The notes under the pieces: generated by a model | Databases searched by the model: none | The model's input: the letters and a program-made list of their open reading frames with translations, nothing else | Told to the model about the DNA's origin: nothing | Assembly (NCBI GenBank): GCA_048013815.1 | Contig: CM106586.1 | Span: 8,680,001-8,744,000, forward strand | Length of the DNA: 64,000 bases | Source: Setoptus koraiensis | Lineage: Eukaryota > Arthropoda | Direction of reading: 5' to 3' | Translations under genes and position numbers: made by a program | In this document: positions 37,000 through 48,361 of the stretch, one piece after another | Position numbering within the stretch: position 1 is the stretch's first letter | Layout of the letters: each line of letters opens with the position of its first letter

Positions 37000-39000
37000 C
37001 CATCATCAGTGCGGGGTGTTGCCCGCAGTGGCGCCACTCGCAATCCATCAGCGTGACCTGGCCGCCTGTGAGCTAGACGAAAGTCTCGCATCAATTCTCG
37101 GCGGAGCCCATTCCGGCCTTGAATGTTACTAGTGCGAGCATGGCGCTAGCAGTATAATGATGCCAGCGTCAGAACGATGCCGACTTCGGAATAATGGCGA
37201 AGGCTCTGGGAAAAGGCACACATAATAATCGATGAAATAATAGAATCTCGATCGTCCTATTGATTCCAAGAAAATCTTGTTAGCCGCTATTAGAATGGCC
37301 CTGGGAGTTTCGAAAGAAAGGATTTCGCTCGCTTTTATTTATTCACACCTCTTTGCATCATCATTCATAAGCTCTGGTTGCCCTCTTGAGGGTGCACATC
37401 TCTCGTTTGCCTCGAGCGGCTGCTTTCCATCAATAATTACTACGAATTACTTGAAGAATGATTGTTATTGCAACCTGTTCGTTGTCCAGCCATAGTGAGC
37501 ACAGCACGAGTATACACGAGTATGTGAGCGTATTACAGCAGACACCGAGCAAACAATTGAGTTCTTTAGGCGCCAACTCACAGGTATTATTATACCGATT
37601 AGTATCATCGAGAACAAGAGGGAAAATATCCGCTTTGCATACGATTAGATCTATATGGTCCGCAGGGCCACCAGCAACAACTATTGGGCGAGAGACAATG
37701 GGAAACAAAATTAAATTGTTTACGACTGTTATTATTATTGTGCTTTCTTTCCACTAAGCGCCTCCTCTTCTCATGATACACATTGACAACAAATCGATCT
37801 ATATCTATTTTTAGTATTGGTTCGCTTGGCTGGCCACAATGAGAGCTATCGTTCGTGCGCTAGGTAGTGGCGAATTTGCGTCTAGATTTGGAGAATTGGC
37901 TTAGTCTTATTTGTGCGACAAGAAGAATATGAAGGCGCCACCAGCAGACTCCTTCATATTCTCGCCGAAAGGCCGAACAATGCGCTCATTATGGCCTGGT
38001 CCCCGGGAGCCTAATAACGTCTGGTAAGTTGAAATGATTCGTTCGTTTTTCATGAATGTATTGCAAGCAATTAGATTATTATACGAATGTGTTATATTTT
38101 CGGTTAGGTATGTAGATGAAGATTATATCGGTAAGAGTTTTTTTGTGTTCAGGCTGATGGTTTTCGCAAAAATCGACCGAAAATGAAGTGAAAAATGCGC
38201 ACTAATATGTGCAAACTCAAAATTTCCACATCCTGTGCGCGCTCTCTATGGCGATTATGTGTAAGGATGTGCACAGGAGGTGACCATCCAATTTTCTGGG
38301 TGTCCTCATTTACTGTGGATCTATGCTAAAACCATCGGCTTCAACGCGGAAATATTAGTACTGTTATAATCTTCAACTGCACAGCTAACAAAAAATATAT
38401 AACATCACCCTAATGATTCGATTACTTGCACTCCAATCATGAAAAACAAGGACGAATAATTTCAACTTACCACACGTGCAGAGTGCAATAGCTCGCCAAC
38501 TGGAGAGATGGTATTATTTTTTTGTTGCGCGGGCAAAGTTATCTCATTTTAATTCGCTCTCATAATATTTGCATCCAATCCAATTTGGGTGGCGCCAGTG
38601 GTGGTGGCGCTGCGGAAGAGCACGAGCAGATAAAGCGGTTGAACGAACCGCTTCCGGTAGACAAGTGCGATAACAGCGCGCCTCTGTCGGATTTGAAGGA
38701 TGCTGCACTTTGTGTTGGTTGTTCTCAGCAGTGGCTCAGCAGTTTGCTGTCTAGCCGGCTAGACGGCTCACTGGCTGTAAGCTGAGCGGGCCCAGTCGAC
38801 TTTATCACGCGATGTGCTTGCGATATCTTATACAATGCACACATGAGTTATATATAGCCCATGCTGATATTTAATAGGAATCCCATTGCGTCGCCGCTGC
38901 GATGAGAATCAAAAAATCCGCTCATTTCCGCCGTAGCGGGAATCGTATCACGGGAATGGACACGCGCGCGGGACCCGCAACACTCAAGCATCGCGCTAAC
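37000..39000. other. AT-richer island in the receptor intron, content unknown
   Basis: This stretch lacks the microsatellites and CpG-rich wording of its surroundings and looks like ordinary mixed-composition DNA. Short open frames occur, for example 38522-38785 (+) with a central RLNEPLPVDKCDN stretch and 37430-37708 (-). None has a clear start, splice sites or a family signature I recognise. It contains the 37924-37962 hairpin. It could hold unrecognised exons, a decayed mobile element or regulatory DNA. Confidence 0.35.
37924..37962. repeat. perfect hairpin, 12-bp arms, 15-nt loop
   Basis: agaatatgaagg at 37924-37935 pairs with ccttcatattct at 37951-37962 within non-repetitive DNA. Confidence 0.85.
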
Positions 39001-39536
39001 TGGCAGCGGTGGGGTGATAAAACAATTGAGTGTTTGCGACATTTTGTTTCCGACAACAAACTGTTCGAGTCGTAAACAGTGTTTATTTGTTACATAATCG
39101 AATCGACGGTCGCCAGTTTCAGCTGGCCAGATAGTTGCGACACAGAATGTGCATTAAATAAAGTGAACGGACACACACACGTACACGCGACACACACACA
39201 CACAAAACAATAAATAAAATAAATAAATAGCTAGTGCGATTATAATACTAATGCTAACGATAATGACAATATTACCACCATTGCGACACAAACAACAGCA
39301 ACAATAATAATGGAAATAATTTAAAGTTTACACCGTCCATCGTCAACTCGCCGGCCGGGCTGACCCTCGACGCGCCACATACACGAGCAGAATGTTGTCG
39401 AAATTGACCATCATTCACTGTCACGCGCGACCGAGTGACGGACAGATTGGCTAGTGTCACCTGTGCGAATGGACATTGTTTGTAACGGGCCGGTGCGCGA
39501 GCTACACGAGCCGCGTGAGCTATGCGAGCCAGTCGG

Positions 39537-40680
39537 CTAGTGATGTCCGTATCCGTGCGACGGTCCGTGGCCGGCTCCGTGGTGACCGTGGTGACCGTAC
39601 CCGGCGGGCTCGTGATGGTCGTCGTGACCGTAATGGCCGTGGTGGTCGTCGTGATTGTAGTCCCAGACGTGCACTCCGTAGCCGCCGTGCTTGTCGCTCC
39701 ATTTCACTTTAGTTTGGAAATGGGGTCCCTTAGCGTGCTCGTGGCGCTCGATGGTGTGGTACGGGTTGCCGCGTCTGTAGCCGTACTCCCAGGCGCCCGG
39801 GTAGGGGACGCTGGCGAACCTGTTTCGGCGGTGGTCGGTCAGTGATGGGCAGTTCCAGTGCGATGGTGTGGGCAGTGTTGGGTCGAGAGGTAGAGAGGTA
39901 TATATGGTGAGATAAAATGGAACGAGACGATATGAAAGAGTCAATAGTTGTGCAACACGTCACTTACTGGTAGTATTTTCCGTGGTAGTGGTCGTGTCCG
40001 TGCGAGCCCGATCCGTAGCCGTGATGACCGGCGCCCGAGTGATGACCGTGGCCCGAATACGAGGACGGGTAATGGTAGCCGGCCGCCGTTTTCAAATCGG
40101 GAGCGTGGCCGCTTGAGGCACTTATAACCTGTGTGGGGCTCGACTGCAACAATGTGATCGAGCGGGTGTGATCTGAGGCGGACGAGGCCGAGTAGTCGTC
40201 GCTGTCGTCGTCGACATTTTGTCTGTCCGCTGTTGGGGCGTCGGCGGACGATTGTGCTTGGTCGTCGTTGCTTGCGGATAAATCTTTGGCCAAATGTATG
40301 GGTATTTGCCAGAGACTGTCGTCGCTGAACGGATTCGTTGAATCGAAACCGGAGTACTGGTCATCGTGGCTGTTTGACATGGACGAGGTTGGTTGGGCCG
40401 CGGCGAATGCCGACGAGGCCGATATAACGGGCGTTGCGACCGATTGTTGCTTGCTGATGGTTGCCGGCTGTTGCTGTTGGTGGTGATCTGAGCTGGCCAT
40501 TGAAGATGAGCTGCCCGATGAGGATGCAGGCGACGACGATGATTTCGACGACGACAACGATGACGACGACGACGACGATGAGGCGACGGGCACGGAGGCG
40601 CCGTTGGGCGTCGGGGCCGACTGGATGGTTGTGCAGCAAACAAGCATTGCGATAATTAATTGAGTTGCTTGAGGGCCCAT
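39537..40680 (-). CDS. Secreted His/Gly/Ser-rich protein, probably cuticular, nested in the receptor intron
   Basis: There are two exons on the minus strand: 40680-39968 (donor CA|gtaagt) and 39819-39537 (acceptor aaacag). The 148-bp intron splits a Gln codon, and the product is 331 residues. The chosen ATG at 40680 (cacaATGG) gives a signal peptide ending near IQSA; an in-frame ATG at 40713 would add 11 residues. The mature protein starts with poly-Ser and Gln/Ser-rich low complexity. A His/Gly/Tyr-rich stretch leads into a compact core of about 45 residues in exon 2 (WEYGYRRGNPYHTIE then KVKWSDKHGGYG), followed by a His/Gly-rich tail. The core looks conserved and structural, but it is not the classical RR chitin-binding consensus. 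Structural extracellular or cuticle function is inference. A TATA box lies 247 bp upstream. Confidence 0.8.
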
Positions 40681-40926
40681 TGTGAAGCTTGTTGATTTGC
40701 TGGTGGCGGGCATGGCTGCTGCTGCTATGTCGTTATGCAATAGTGTTAGGTAGTGATACAATGTTGTGCAATGATGCAATGTTATGTAATGATGCAATGT
40801 TATTGTTGATATTGTAATAATCAATAATAGCGAAACCGCGAACTGAAAAACAAATCTGTCTGGCGAGACTGTGTGTCTTGTGGCGAGGCTAAACTCAATT
40901 GGTGCCCTGTCGCACTCATGTATAGT

Positions 40927-40934
40927 CTTTTATA
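40927..40934 (-). promoter_or_regulatory. TATA box of the nested secreted-protein gene
   Basis: TATAAAAG on the minus strand. Transcription would be expected to start near 40903, giving a leader of about 220 nt before the ATG at 40680, unless an intron is removed. Confidence 0.55.
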
Positions 40935-41730
40935 GGCGTTTGATCAAGGTTGCCAGATATATTTTTGTTTCGCTGCTGTATATTATTATTAAAATGTTAA
41001 AATGTTGTGCCTCTGTTGCCGCCTGATCGTGTTGGTGCTAACACTGCATGCATTAGTGTTGTCGTTGTTATTGTCATTGCCAAATTGGCAATTTGCATAA
41101 ACAAAATCACAATCACAACTGCGACGAGGCGGGATCTTGCTGGCACACAACGTTACAACACATGTCGCCCCGAAGTGCGTGCAACAACCACCTCGCCGCA
41201 CCGCCAATGGGACAGCAGCAGCGGCAGCAACTTGTCAGTGAGTTTATAAATTACATAACTGTTACATATATTGTTTGTCAAGCGACAGTTAATGCACTGT
41301 GAGCTGGTGGGAGTGAACACAAACAACATGACAACCGCTGCAACCAGATAGCTCGTCGTGGTATTTGTTTGATTGTTTGCCTGTGTGTAGCAAACAATCA
41401 GCTCGCTACAAACGGCGCTACACACGGCGGCGGGGCTGCCAACAGCCATGGCAAAGTGGTTGTTGCCCTGTGTGGCGACAAAATCACGAACATCATTATT
41501 ATTATTAGTTACGTGCTGTTGTTATTATATTGTCACACAACACAATTGCCGTTACAATTTCCATCCAAGCCACTAACACTGCCGACTGGCTGCATGAATG
41601 AAATGAATGAATTCAATTTTGTCCGTCTCAGATGGATCGATTGTGGCCAGCGCCAGTGTGCATGCCAGCGATGTGCGGACACTGAGATAATTTTCATTGC
41701 AACAACAGCGCCGACGGCCGCAAGACGACG

Positions 41731-41802
41731 CTGGCAAGACGCTGGCAAGACGCTGGCAAGACGCTAGCGAGACGCTGGCAAGACGCTGGCGAGACGCAGA
41801 GA
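41731..41802. repeat. 11-bp tandem repeat agacgctggca
   Basis: Six to seven copies of agacgctggca, some with gctagcg or gctggcg variants. Confidence 0.85.
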
Positions 41803-42739
41803 TCAAGATCATCCGTTTGTGCCGTCCAGTGGCGGGCATGATTACACTCTTCCTGTCGCACAGTGGCGACATCCGAGCAGCAACTGCAGTGACAATCAAT
41901 TGGTCCGTTTTGTTGTTGTTGCTGCTGCTGCTGGCGCCGGTTGCCGCCGGCCAGCTCACAGTGTGTGCCGGCTGCCAGTTGACAATTGACCAATGATCAC
42001 GATTGACGTTGGCCCAACAACCAAACAACAGCTAAACACGACAATTGCCATTGAGTTGAGCGGCAACACAGTAGCCACTCAACTCAATGGCAAAACAACA
42101 CCGTCGTCGTCGATGTCATATTTTCTCATCAGTGTTGCCCTTAGATTTGATGATGACAACACTAGCAGCAGTGGCGGCCAGTCCGGTAGCGGCGGCTCTG
42201 ACTCGCCGGCCGACACAAAAGGCAAGGCCAATTGGATAATCATATCGATATAGTCATTATGTAATACGGTTAGCCTGTCGAGTCGCTGGCCAGCAGCTGT
42301 GCTGTGCACAGTGCAGCGCTCAGATCTCGCTCTCGCTTGCCTGGGTATATATAGATAATTATTGCCAAGATATTGTCAAGAAAATTGCACGTCTCATTGT
42401 CTCTCTCGATCTGCACTCTCTCTCTCTCTCTCTCGCTCTGGCCATTCTTACGTATGTATTCACGATGATATTCTCGAGTAATATTCATCTCTTGTCGCAA
42501 GTGTGTGTGTGTGTGTGTGCACAAAATAAAGGATCAGCATCGATCCGAACGACACAACAACAGGTGATTGTTGTCGTTGTTGTCGCACACACAATTATAA
42601 CAACAATGCCAATGACAGCAGCACAACAACAGGTATGCATGTAATGCAATAACGTTACACGCAAAAGCCAGTCAACTTGCCGGGCAATTGCAGTCGTTGA
42701 GTTGTCTTGTTGGTCTGTCGCAAAAGTGTGAATTCTTTC

Positions 42740-42770
<31 letters not shown>

Positions 42771-43428
42771 GCACACAGTTATGCAATAACTGTTATGTTG
42801 TTGTGCTGCAAACAACGCTGGGGTCATCAATTATCATTATTACTGCCAGTACAACAGTATAACCACAACAACAACAAAATACAGCAACAACGTTGTTGGG
42901 CACCGTTGGCACTGTTTAATAGCACACACAGGTAATGCGGCAGCACTTCATTTGTTTGATCATGTCATTTTGAATATTGTTATTCAATTCGCTATTGCAA
43001 TTGAATAATACATATATTCAATAATACATAATGCATAATGTGTTCTTGTTGCAACATTGTGCGTGAAGGCTATAATTCAATTGACATCCATGAATAAGCA
43101 CAATGCCCGTCGGTAGGCCGATTGCGGCCCGCCACTCGTAATATTTTTCACTTTTTACATTCTCACTTTTATAGTAAATACAATATACAAATCTAATGCA
43201 AATGTGTTGCGATATTTTGTTGGCAACTGGCGATAGTTTCAAGTGCAACACAATCACACGCTCGCAATCGCACGACGTCGCTTGACGGGGCCAAATCAAA
43301 TTGGGAGCTAAATCAAAGGCATTTACAGTGTTTTGTCCACTAACGCTGGCGACACGAGACGCTGTCGCCAGCCACAAACACGGCCGCGGCCCGGCCAACT
43401 AACAAGCCAGGCCAAAATAGGCCAGAGT

Positions 43429-43470
43429 GAAACGAGCCAGAGTGAAACGAGCCAGAGTAAAATGAGCCAG
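43429..43470. repeat. 17-bp tandem repeat
   Basis: Two complete copies and a partial third of gccagagtgaaacga, near the end of receptor intron 2. Confidence 0.75.
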
Positions 43471-43885
43471 GGGCCCCTGCAAGCGGCTCGACTCTGGCGC
43501 TGTCCTAGATTGCACCAATCAACCAAATGAGCGCCGAGATCATCGGATGTAACGTGCGCTTGCCGACTTGGCAATTTTTTCACTCGAACGGGACGAGCAT
43601 TTACAATTGTTCGTTAGATTTGTCGCGACAGTTGGGCCGAGCTGTGTCTGGCGAGGGCTCCAGACACAGATGCACTGCCAGTTGGTCAGTTGAGAGCAGT
43701 CACTGTCTAACTAGCCGAAAAACCATGATAAATAGTCTTTTGGTGCCAATAACACTGGCCAACAATCAGCTAACAACAATCAGCTAATCAACGATAACTA
43801 ATCAAATCAACCCTTGACTTGTTTGTATTCCCCGACACACACTCACACTCACAATTGGTGGACAACGAAACTATAACAAATTCAG

Positions 43886-45204
43886 TGGCCGTTGTGGTGT
43901 CCTTTTTCATATGCTGGTCGCCCTTTCACGCCCAGCGCCTATTGGCTAGCTTCATGGCGAAAAGTCTGTCCCAGAGTCAATTCCTCATGGATATATATTT
44001 AAAATTGACATACATATCTGGTATAATGTATTATCTCAGCTCTACCATAAATCCAATTCTATATCAATTGATGTCGGCAAAGTTTCGTCTAGCCTTCAAG
44101 GAAACATTCAATTGTTCGCTATTTCAATGCTTGTCTCCAGCAACCAAAACAACCATGCCAGCAACAACAACAATTGCATCAGCAACCCAACCAACTACAG
44201 CCTCTACCAGGGCACTGGTGACAACAGCGAAAAATTTGGGCCTCAACAGCAAACAGCGGAAGCACAAAACAATAGCTAGCAATAATTTTTTGTGTAAGCA
44301 TATGGTCAAAAGTTATCATCAGCAGCAGGCCATCACGACGACTTGTTGTGTTTTAAACGCTGATGCCAACGACAACAACAACAAATCAGCATCATCTTGC
44401 GACCAACACAAAGTCATTCATTCTCTATTGGGCCCAACATTCTGGCCTAGCCGAATAAAACAACAAGTAAATCAGCAGCAACAGATCAAATCAAAAACAA
44501 TCATCATTGATAATGACATTGGTGGCCAGCAAAATGGTGACATTGGCGCCAATCACCAAGCGCCCCCCTCAACACCAACACCATTTTGTCATTCACTTGT
44601 GCATCATTCTAATTCAAATCAGCAAATAGGTAAGAAACTGTTGTGCTCAAATGGCCATCATCAATTGTCAATCACAAGCAACAATGATAATATCATGTCT
44701 CGATGGGGCAGACAATTGACCAGATCATTGAGTACGTTATTCAATAAGAACAAAAATGGCTTCAACAATCGTACATCGCTAATTAAGCCAAGCAATAGTT
44801 GTTGTTGCTGCCAGGGAAACGATTGTCCAATGAGTCAGCCCCTAATGAATCATTGCTCACTTATTGGTCTTGCGTCAAACAAAAATAATAACGACGATGA
44901 TGCCACCACCATCGTCAATTGTTGCCTTTCCAAGCAAAACAACATAGACAACATAGATCAACATCATCATCTCAAAAACAACACACCTCCACCACCACTA
45001 GCGTTGGATAATAATAATGACCCATCAGTTATCCAAGAAATGGCCAATGACACTATTGCCACTAATACTGTTACAGCTATCAACACCACTACTACCCCTA
45101 CTATTATTACTAATACTACTACCATTGCCAATGACCATCGAACAAATGGCCAAACCAATGGTAAAGTGGCCGAAATCAAATTGAATTATTTAAAAAGCTA
45201 CTAG
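43886..45204 (+). CDS. Pyrokinin/CAPA-type receptor, coding exon 3 (TM6, TM7, C-tail)
   Basis: This exon completes the receptor. The first two bases finish a Val codon begun at 7488. TM6 carries FFICWSPFHAQRL, a hallmark of pyrokinin/CAPA/neuromedin-U receptors. TM7 carries YISGIMYYLSSTINPILY (the NPxxY motif), followed by the helix-8 region KFRLAFKETF with nearby Cys that could be palmitoylated. About 375 residues of Asn/Gln/Ser/Thr-rich cytoplasmic tail follow to TAG at 45202-45204, far longer than usual for the family. Codons here are more AT-rich than in exons 1-2, matching the local change in base composition. Poly(A) signals AATAAA lie at 45218-45223 and 45233-45238. Confidence 0.92.
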
Positions 45205-45285
45205 GTCCTAAAGTTATAATAAAATAAGTGGCAATAAATTTCTATAATAAGTAATAACTAATCATACATTTCATCATCAGACCAA
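45205..45285. terminator. shared 3' region between convergent genes
   Basis: Only 81 bp separate the receptor stop from the coronin-like stop. Two plus-strand AATAAA signals (45218, 45233) serve the receptor. I see no canonical minus-strand signal here, so the opposite transcript probably ends inside the receptor's last exon. Confidence 0.6.
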
Positions 45286-46953
45286 TCAATCTGACCAGTC
45301 GTTTTCTTCGAAATCGTCCTCCTTCTTTGCAATGTTTCCTATAGGCGGCTTATCATTGAAATCCACAATTTTAGAAACGGCCGATATGAACATTCTTTCG
45401 TGTTCAACTCGACGACCATTCATATAGCCTGGCAGGTAATTGTTGTCCTCCTTTCCGGCATACTCTTGCAATTCTTGGATTCTAGCATTATGTTCTAAAT
45501 CGCGAATAAGGTCATGGCAAACATCGTCGCTTTCTTCAGATGGCTGCAAAGCAACACGGGCTTTCTTCAATTCGTTCTCAAGCTCGTTGTGTTGTTGGGA
45601 AAATGAGCCCAAATTAACATTATGCCGTTCAATTTTATTACCAATGATGGGATCCAATGACATTGTTGTCGTGAGTTGTTTTGTTGAATTCGATCCATTT
45701 AGCCAATCCTCCAAACTTATCAGACTGTCCGGCTTCATGACGTTCAAATACAATTCATCCTTGTAGCCCGTATCCAATTTGCTCGGCGCATAGTAACCTA
45801 ATGGAACAACCTTTTCTTCATTGTTGTTGGAATTTCCTGTCAATAATAATAATCTTGTTACCTCGTTCTCTTTTACACACAATGAACGAGTAGGAACTAG
45901 TGTCGCATCAATGATTCTCGATAAAACCGAAACTTGATTTGTTGTTGCGGATCGCTCTAGCGAATTGGGAATAAACTTGCTTTGGTAATCAAACATGGTT
46001 CTCAAGTTCACATGACTGACTAAAGAGTTGACAGTATCATTGGAGCTGACTATAAACAAAATATAGTTGGAAGTATCTACAATTGGTAACCAGACACCAC
46101 TCGAAGGCTGGGTGTCGATGATAGTCGACAATGGCTCGGTGGTGTTCCTGACATCCCAAAGATGTAGGCATTTTGTGCGCTTCTGTGTGTGTATACTCGA
46201 AATTACAAACGGAGTGTCTCCTAACCATTTCGTGTGGAATGTCTTAGCCGAATTCCAAGGAGAGTCTGACTTGAATCTTAGTTGATCATTCGACCTCATA
46301 TCTAAGATGCTAAGGGTATCGTCGGCTGCCACTGATAATGACGAAGCATCCAAGCACCAATCAAAAGAGTGGACATTTTTGAATTTGTTGCAACTCAAAA
46401 TGGGTATTTCAATCTTATTTAAGTCATGGACTAGTATTTCAGAGTTGTCAGCGACGCTCGATAGGCAGGTATCAACGATTGGATTGAATGCGATAAGTTT
46501 GCATTTTAAGCCGTCGAACGAGCTGACGCAATCAATTTTTTTAACACTTTGTGAGCGACAACCGTCCTGGTCGCAAGGTATGCGATAAAGATCTATTCCT
46601 TTCGTATTTCCTGAAGCCAAAAGACCATCATCGAAGGGCGAGAATGACACAGCTGTAATGGGCCGCGCAAGCTCCACTCTAGTTGGAATTGCGTCACATT
46701 TGGCGTTGACAGAATTTTCATCTCTTTGTAAATCTATTATGTCTAGTGACCTTTCTTTTGATCTAACCACGGCGAATCTTGCACTGGCAACTATTCTATT
46801 ATCCTTTGTTGTTCCGCAGTTCGGTTGTTGTAAACCAGAGTGAAAACTTGCATAATGATTTCCAATCTTGGCGATTATATTCTTAAATTTTGTCGCCTCT
46901 CTATTGGAGAAGAATGTGGTCGATGATGCAAAGTTTGAGGATAGAGTGGTCAT
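45286..46953 (-). CDS. Coronin-like WD40 protein (coronin-7/POD-1 type), single exon
   Basis: The gene is an intronless frame of 555 residues from the ATG at 46953 (accacaATGA) to TGA at 45288. It starts with the coronin-like KFKN signature region. A single beta-propeller of degenerate WD repeats follows: SFSPFDDGLLASG resembles the coronin WDPFD/ASG repeat, then LHLWDVRN and a post-propeller GVWLPIVDTSNYILF segment that matches GVLLPFYDPDT in coronins. A C-terminal extension conserves EDWLNG spacing. The tail ends with DDFEENDWSD, an acidic motif with a Trp like the Arp2/3-binding tails of WASP and coronin-7. Coronins regulate actin turnover, and coronin-7 also acts in Golgi traffic. Coronin-7/POD-1 has two propellers; this protein has one. 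The family call is firm by pattern, the subfamily less so. Confidence 0.7.
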   Translation of the reverse strand: MTTLSSNFASSTTFFSNREATKFKNIIAKIGNHYASFHSGLQQPNCGTTKDNRIVASARFAVVRSKERSLDIIDLQRDENSVNAKCDAIPTRVELARPITAVSFSPFDDGLLASGNTKGIDLYRIPCDQDGCRSQSVKKIDCVSSFDGLKCKLIAFNPIVDTCLSSVADNSEILVHDLNKIEIPILSCNKFKNVHSFDWCLDASSLSVAADDTLSILDMRSNDQLRFKSDSPWNSAKTFHTKWLGDTPFVISSIHTQKRTKCLHLWDVRNTTEPLSTIIDTQPSSGVWLPIVDTSNYILFIVSSNDTVNSLVSHVNLRTMFDYQSKFIPNSLERSATTNQVSVLSRIIDATLVPTRSLCVKENEVTRLLLLTGNSNNNEEKVVPLGYYAPSKLDTGYKDELYLNVMKPDSLISLEDWLNGSNSTKQLTTTMSLDPIIGNKIERHNVNLGSFSQQHNELENELKKARVALQPSEESDDVCHDLIRDLEHNARIQELQEYAGKEDNNYLPGYMNGRRVEHERMFISAVSKIVDFNDKPPIGNIAKKEDDFEENDWSD

Positions 46954-47827
46954 TGTGGTGCGCTTATGTCATGGGAGCGGGCTATTGTTGCTGGGTGTGC
47001 CTATTGGTCAACCGACACGGCTATAATGGCAGCAGTATCGGCTCTGTAGGGGGTTTCGAATTTCCCACCTATAAAAGAAGCATGAGGCGAGTGACGATTT
47101 GAAGATCAGCGGTTCGATGACTCATTGTTGTGATTATGTAAAATGATTGCCGTTTCGGCGCAGGTGTTTGTTTTGATGAAGGCTCACTCGGGAGAGGAGT
47201 TTGCTTTGTGCAACTCTGGAGCGCACAAGATGCATTTCACGACCATTTTTGTCGTTTGAAACTGGCGCCAATTGGCACGAGTGCGCTGAAAATGCTTCCT
47301 GCAGTTCAGCACTGTTTTTGTTCGCTCGCTACAACACACACTCACACACACACACACACACAAACACACGCTATCGATTGGTTGAGTCGCGTGAGCGAAC
47401 TGAAACGTTCAATACGAACAGTGCATTTGGACAATGGATGCGCTGTGCAGAGCGCACGAATTTGAGTTTTGTACGCCTGGGCTGTACTGTGCTGGAGCCA
47501 GCCATGCAATGTGAGGGTAGCGCTGATGCAAGAACCCGGGACACTGTGCACAACTGGCAATGTTGCTGTTGTCCGCCCTGCAAGACACAGACAGCAGGAC
47601 AGACGGTCTGAGGGGATTTTTCAATTCAAAAATAGCGCGCCACTCTATAAATGTGTGATTTTCTGTGCATTGGTTTCGCCTCATGTGCAGCATGAAGGCA
47701 GACGCAGAATATTCTGTTGTGTTGCAAACGATTATAAGTGAACACTCTCGCACACATGAGGCGAGCTTTGTGTGTGCTTGTGCTGCGAGCGCAAAGATTC
47801 ACTCTTGGCGTGCGTTTATAGAGTCAA

Positions 47828-47874
<47 letters not shown>

Positions 47875-48361
47875 AAGAGAGCGAGGGAGAGAAAGAGAGA
47901 GTGCAGCGTGCTAAGGCAGTCGGCATCGTGTGCTCTCGCTTTGCCCTCTCGAATGGTTCGAGTCGAATGGAACAAAATCGGCAGCAGTGGAATTGCATCT
48001 GAACTGGGCAAATGTGTGAGTGGCTATGCGCGTACACACACACACACACTCACACTTTTGCTAGGCACACAAACACAACTGCTAGTACACACACACACAC
48101 ACAACGATCCGCATTATTATTATTTGGCCTATACGACGAATCGCACCAATTCAATATATAACATTTATTTATCATACTATTATCATTATTATTATCAATA
48201 TCATCTCATTTAGAATATCTTGAATGGAAGAAACATTCATATTCTTATTTGATTGATATTATTCATCAATTGTTGTGTACATTTATTATTATCACTCCTA
48301 TCGTCATCTGAAAATTTATATAAATCCACATACACACACATACACAATTGAAGGGAATACA
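46954..48361. promoter_or_regulatory. divergent intergenic region, coronin-like gene to domino
   Basis: This is 1.4 kb between two divergent start codons. It holds CA/GT microsatellites (47337-47366, 47830-47871, 48036-48056, 48088-48103). A plus-strand TATAAAAG lies at 47070-47077, followed about 30 bp later by a TCAGC-like start region near 47106. The latter could start domino transcription with a long or spliced leader. No coding exon is evident; long frames here are repeat-driven. Confidence 0.45.

Larger units (their letters stand above)
7489..43885 (+). other. receptor intron 2, 36.4 kb, hosts a transposon and a nested gene
   Basis: The donor is G|gtgagt at 7489 and the acceptor is ttcag ending at 43885. 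Joining phase 1 to phase 1 makes the codon G|TG (Val) and restores the family motif RMLVAVVV across the junction. This is the best evidence that the two distant parts are one gene. The intron is GC-rich with many CpG, CA and TTG microsatellites, short tandem arrays and perfect hairpins. It contains a mariner element and an antisense secreted-protein gene. Apart from those I see no coding exon with family signature in 7495-12562, 13829-39536 or 40935-43885. Some open frames there come from repeats. Confidence 0.85.

Noticed and set aside
37430-37708. Minus-strand frame that could hint at an old mobile-element fragment
   Set aside because: No diagnostic motif, terminal repeat or second open frame was found, so no family could be assigned.
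38848-39042. Minus-strand 64-codon frame ending near a TATATATA string
   Set aside because: No recognisable motif, and its TATA-like string is at the wrong end to serve this frame.
39522-39845. Plus-strand 107-codon Val-rich frame
   Set aside because: It is antisense to exon 2 of the secreted protein and is caused by its His/Gly codons.
43819-43885. ATG-opened extension before receptor exon 3
   Set aside because: It lies upstream of the ttcag acceptor and does not encode the conserved TM6 start, which is supplied by exon 2.
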